Shown here one piece after another: positions 22,467 through 24,066 of a stretch of DNA of 24,066 nucleotides; the stretch's first letter is position 1; each line of letters starts with the position of its first letter. The stretch comes from DAHVFY01 sp040388665 (GTDB lineage Bacteria > Chlamydiota > Chlamydiia > Chlamydiales > Rhabdochlamydiaceae): positions 1 through 24,066 of the forward strand of contig JAZKBL010000062.1 in the NCBI GenBank assembly GCA_040388665.1, given 5' to 3'. The position numbers and the translations under genes were made by a program. The notes under the pieces are model-generated. The model saw only the letters and a list, made by a program, of their open reading frames with translations. It ran no database searches and was not told the DNA's origin.

Positions 22467-24066
22467 ATGAAAATAAACAGTTTGCGCAAATCGATACAGA
22501 TCTTAAGACGTACCTATCATCTTTTTCAGAAAAAGAAAAAATCCTTAAGCCTTGAAGCTAAGTCAAGACTTCAACAAGCTATGACCTCTCTGCAAACAGA
22601 GATCATGGCCAAACGTCGAGAAGACGCCCACCACAAAGCGCTTGAGCTTCAAAACCTCGCCAAAGTCCTTTTAAGAAAAACACCCTTCGAACAAGGCCGC
22701 GACCTCATTTTCGGTGTTGGGTGCGCACTTGCCATTGCCGTCCTTGTAAGACTCACATGGTTTGAGCTCTACGAAATCCCCACGGGCTCCATGCGGCCGA
22801 CATTGAAAGAGCATGATCGATTAATTGTCTCAAAAACAGATTTCGGCATCAACTTCCCCCTCAAGCCAGAGCACATCTACTTTAACCCAGAACTTACAAA
22901 ACGCTCTGGAATTTTCGTTTTCACCGGCGAAAATATGGACATCCGCGATGTCGATACCCTTTACTTCTACATCTTCCCTGGTAAAAAACAATACATCAAG
23001 CGCCTCATGGGAAAACCCGGCGATACCCTCTATTTTTACGGCGGACTCATTTATGGAATCGACGAACATGGACACGACATCTCAAAAGAGCTCCAACTAC
23101 CGGAACTTAACCGAATCGACCACGTCCCCTACATCCATTTTGAAGGCAAAGTAAAAACAGGACGCAAAGTAGACGGCATATATTCCCCCGTTGTTTTCTA
23201 TCAAATGAATGAAGCCATCGCTGAAATGTCATTGACAGTTTCTGGAAAAGTCGCGTCAACTTTAATGCCCCCATTTGAAAAGGCTGAAAACTATAGCAAT
23301 CTTTTTGGCATGAACCATTACGCAATGGCGCGCCTTGTCACCAAAAACACGATTAACCCACCGCAAAACCTTGAGGAAGGGATCCTCTATCTTGAGCTAA
23401 AGCATCATCCAAACCTTAACAATGCTAAAGTCGCATTTGATGAGTACGGCAGACTCCGTCCCATGATGGCGCTTAGCACCTCCTATATCCCTTTACAAAT
23501 GCAAGATCTTCAAACACTCATGGCAAACCTCTATACAGCGCGTTTTGAAGTGAAAGATGGCATAGCGCTTAGATACGGAAGCAATAAAGAGTATGCACGC
23601 CCCTTCGCGCCTTCATTGCCTGGCGTCCCAGACGGCTCTTATGAATTTTATTACGGCAAAGCATATAAAATTTATCCGCAAGGAATCGAAATTGAACTTG
23701 CCTCCGACCATCCCCTTTATCAATTTAGCCCAGAGAAAATTCAACTCCTTTTCAATCTCGGCATGGAATTTGATACGCGATTTTCTAAAGAAAGCAACCA
23801 CACAACCCTTATGCCTGCGCGCTTTGCTTACTTCCGCAACCAAGATCTCTACGTCGCAGGAGCTAAACTTTTCAACAAAGAAAACCCAACGCTTGCAGCT
23901 TTCGTTGAAAAAGAATCTAAAACAAGCGCGCCTTTTATCGATTCAGGACCACCACTTACAGCTGACGGTTCAATCGATAGCGCTCTCATCAACCAATATG
24001 GACTCAAAATTCCACCCAAAATGTACCTGGCCCTTGGCGACAATTACGCAATGAGCGCTGATAGCC
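22467..24066 (+). CDS. lepB: Signal peptidase I (3' end beyond window), large chlamydial form
   Basis: From ATG 22467 the frame is open to the window edge (533 codons). A basic, coiled N-terminus (about 1-75) precedes one transmembrane helix (LIFGVGCALAIAVLVRL, about 80-96). Box B with the nucleophile is IPTGSMRPTL (S108). The general base is in QYIKRLMGKPGDT (K178). The final box LALGDNYAMSADS is cut by the edge. The enzyme removes signal peptides from exported proteins at the outer face of the inner membrane. About 320 residues separate the Lys box from the GDN box, where the E. coli enzyme has far fewer; such oversize enzymes are typical of Chlamydiae. An ATG at 22457 is in another frame and soon closes. 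Confidence 0.95.
   Translation, partial: MKINSLRKSIQILRRTYHLFQKKKKSLSLEAKSRLQQAMTSLQTEIMAKRREDAHHKALELQNLAKVLLRKTPFEQGRDLIFGVGCALAIAVLVRLTWFELYEIPTGSMRPTLKEHDRLIVSKTDFGINFPLKPEHIYFNPELTKRSGIFVFTGENMDIRDVDTLYFYIFPGKKQYIKRLMGKPGDTLYFYGGLIYGIDEHGHDISKELQLPELNRIDHVPYIHFEGKVKTGRKVDGIYSPVVFYQMNEAIAEMSLTVSGKVASTLMPPFEKAENYSNLFGMNHYAMARLVTKNTINPPQNLEEGILYLELKHHPNLNNAKVAFDEYGRLRPMMALSTSYIPLQMQDLQTLMANLYTARFEVKDGIALRYGSNKEYARPFAPSLPGVPDGSYEFYYGKAYKIYPQGIEIELASDHPLYQFSPEKIQLLFNLGMEFDTRFSKESNHTTLMPARFAYFRNQDLYVAGAKLFNKENPTLAAFVEKESKTSAPFIDSGPPLTADGSIDSALINQYGLKIPPKMYLALGDNYAMSADS

Overview
The window looks like chromosome from an environmental chlamydia (order Parachlamydiales). This is inferred. The strongest sign is the right-end signal peptidase I, which carries a very long insert of the chlamydial type between its catalytic Lys box and its C-terminal GDN box. 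Eukaryote-like genes (RING/U-box-like, LRR, BAAT/acyl-CoA thioesterase-like) fit an intracellular lifestyle. I could not run any search, so families are assigned from motifs.

Region 1 (1-6627) is an accessory island downstream of a tRNA gene with anticodon CAU (6554-6627, minus strand). A segment of about 270 bp plus the 3' half of this tRNA occurs three times: 678-946, 2572-2840 and, with the intact tRNA, 6330-6627. The two partial copies stop in the anticodon stem-loop, which is the pattern left by integrases that use tRNA genes as attachment sites. The outer compartments hold two tandem genes for RING/U-box-like coiled-coil proteins (the left one runs off the window), a small coiled-coil gene, and decayed DNA. 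The compartment next to the tRNA holds an S66 (MccF-like) peptidase, an AadA-like nucleotidyltransferase, a truncated DUF1016/YhcG gene and an unrecognised 269-codon ORF. No integrase is visible.

Region 2 (6712-9497) holds an ABC-F ATPase and a metal-dependent cyclase/kynurenine formamidase-like gene. Each is preceded by a ~150 bp palindromic element. The two elements share flanks and loop, but the long stem has a different, still self-complementary, sequence in each.

Region 3 (9436-14923, minus strand) holds a three-gene EmrAB-TolC-type efflux operon (outer-membrane lipoprotein, HlyD-type adaptor, 14-TM MFS pump) behind a good sigma70-type promoter. Upstream is a UgpB-like solute-binding protein that has no signal peptide and no ABC permease genes beside it.

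Region 4 (15095-24066, plus strand) runs through a short LRR protein, a secreted BAAT-like alpha/beta hydrolase, an extended SDR directly joined to an SPW/VKOR-type membrane protein, a YggU protein, a CDF metal exporter with a strong terminator, a secreted protein of unknown function, a TPR-like protein and the start of lepB.
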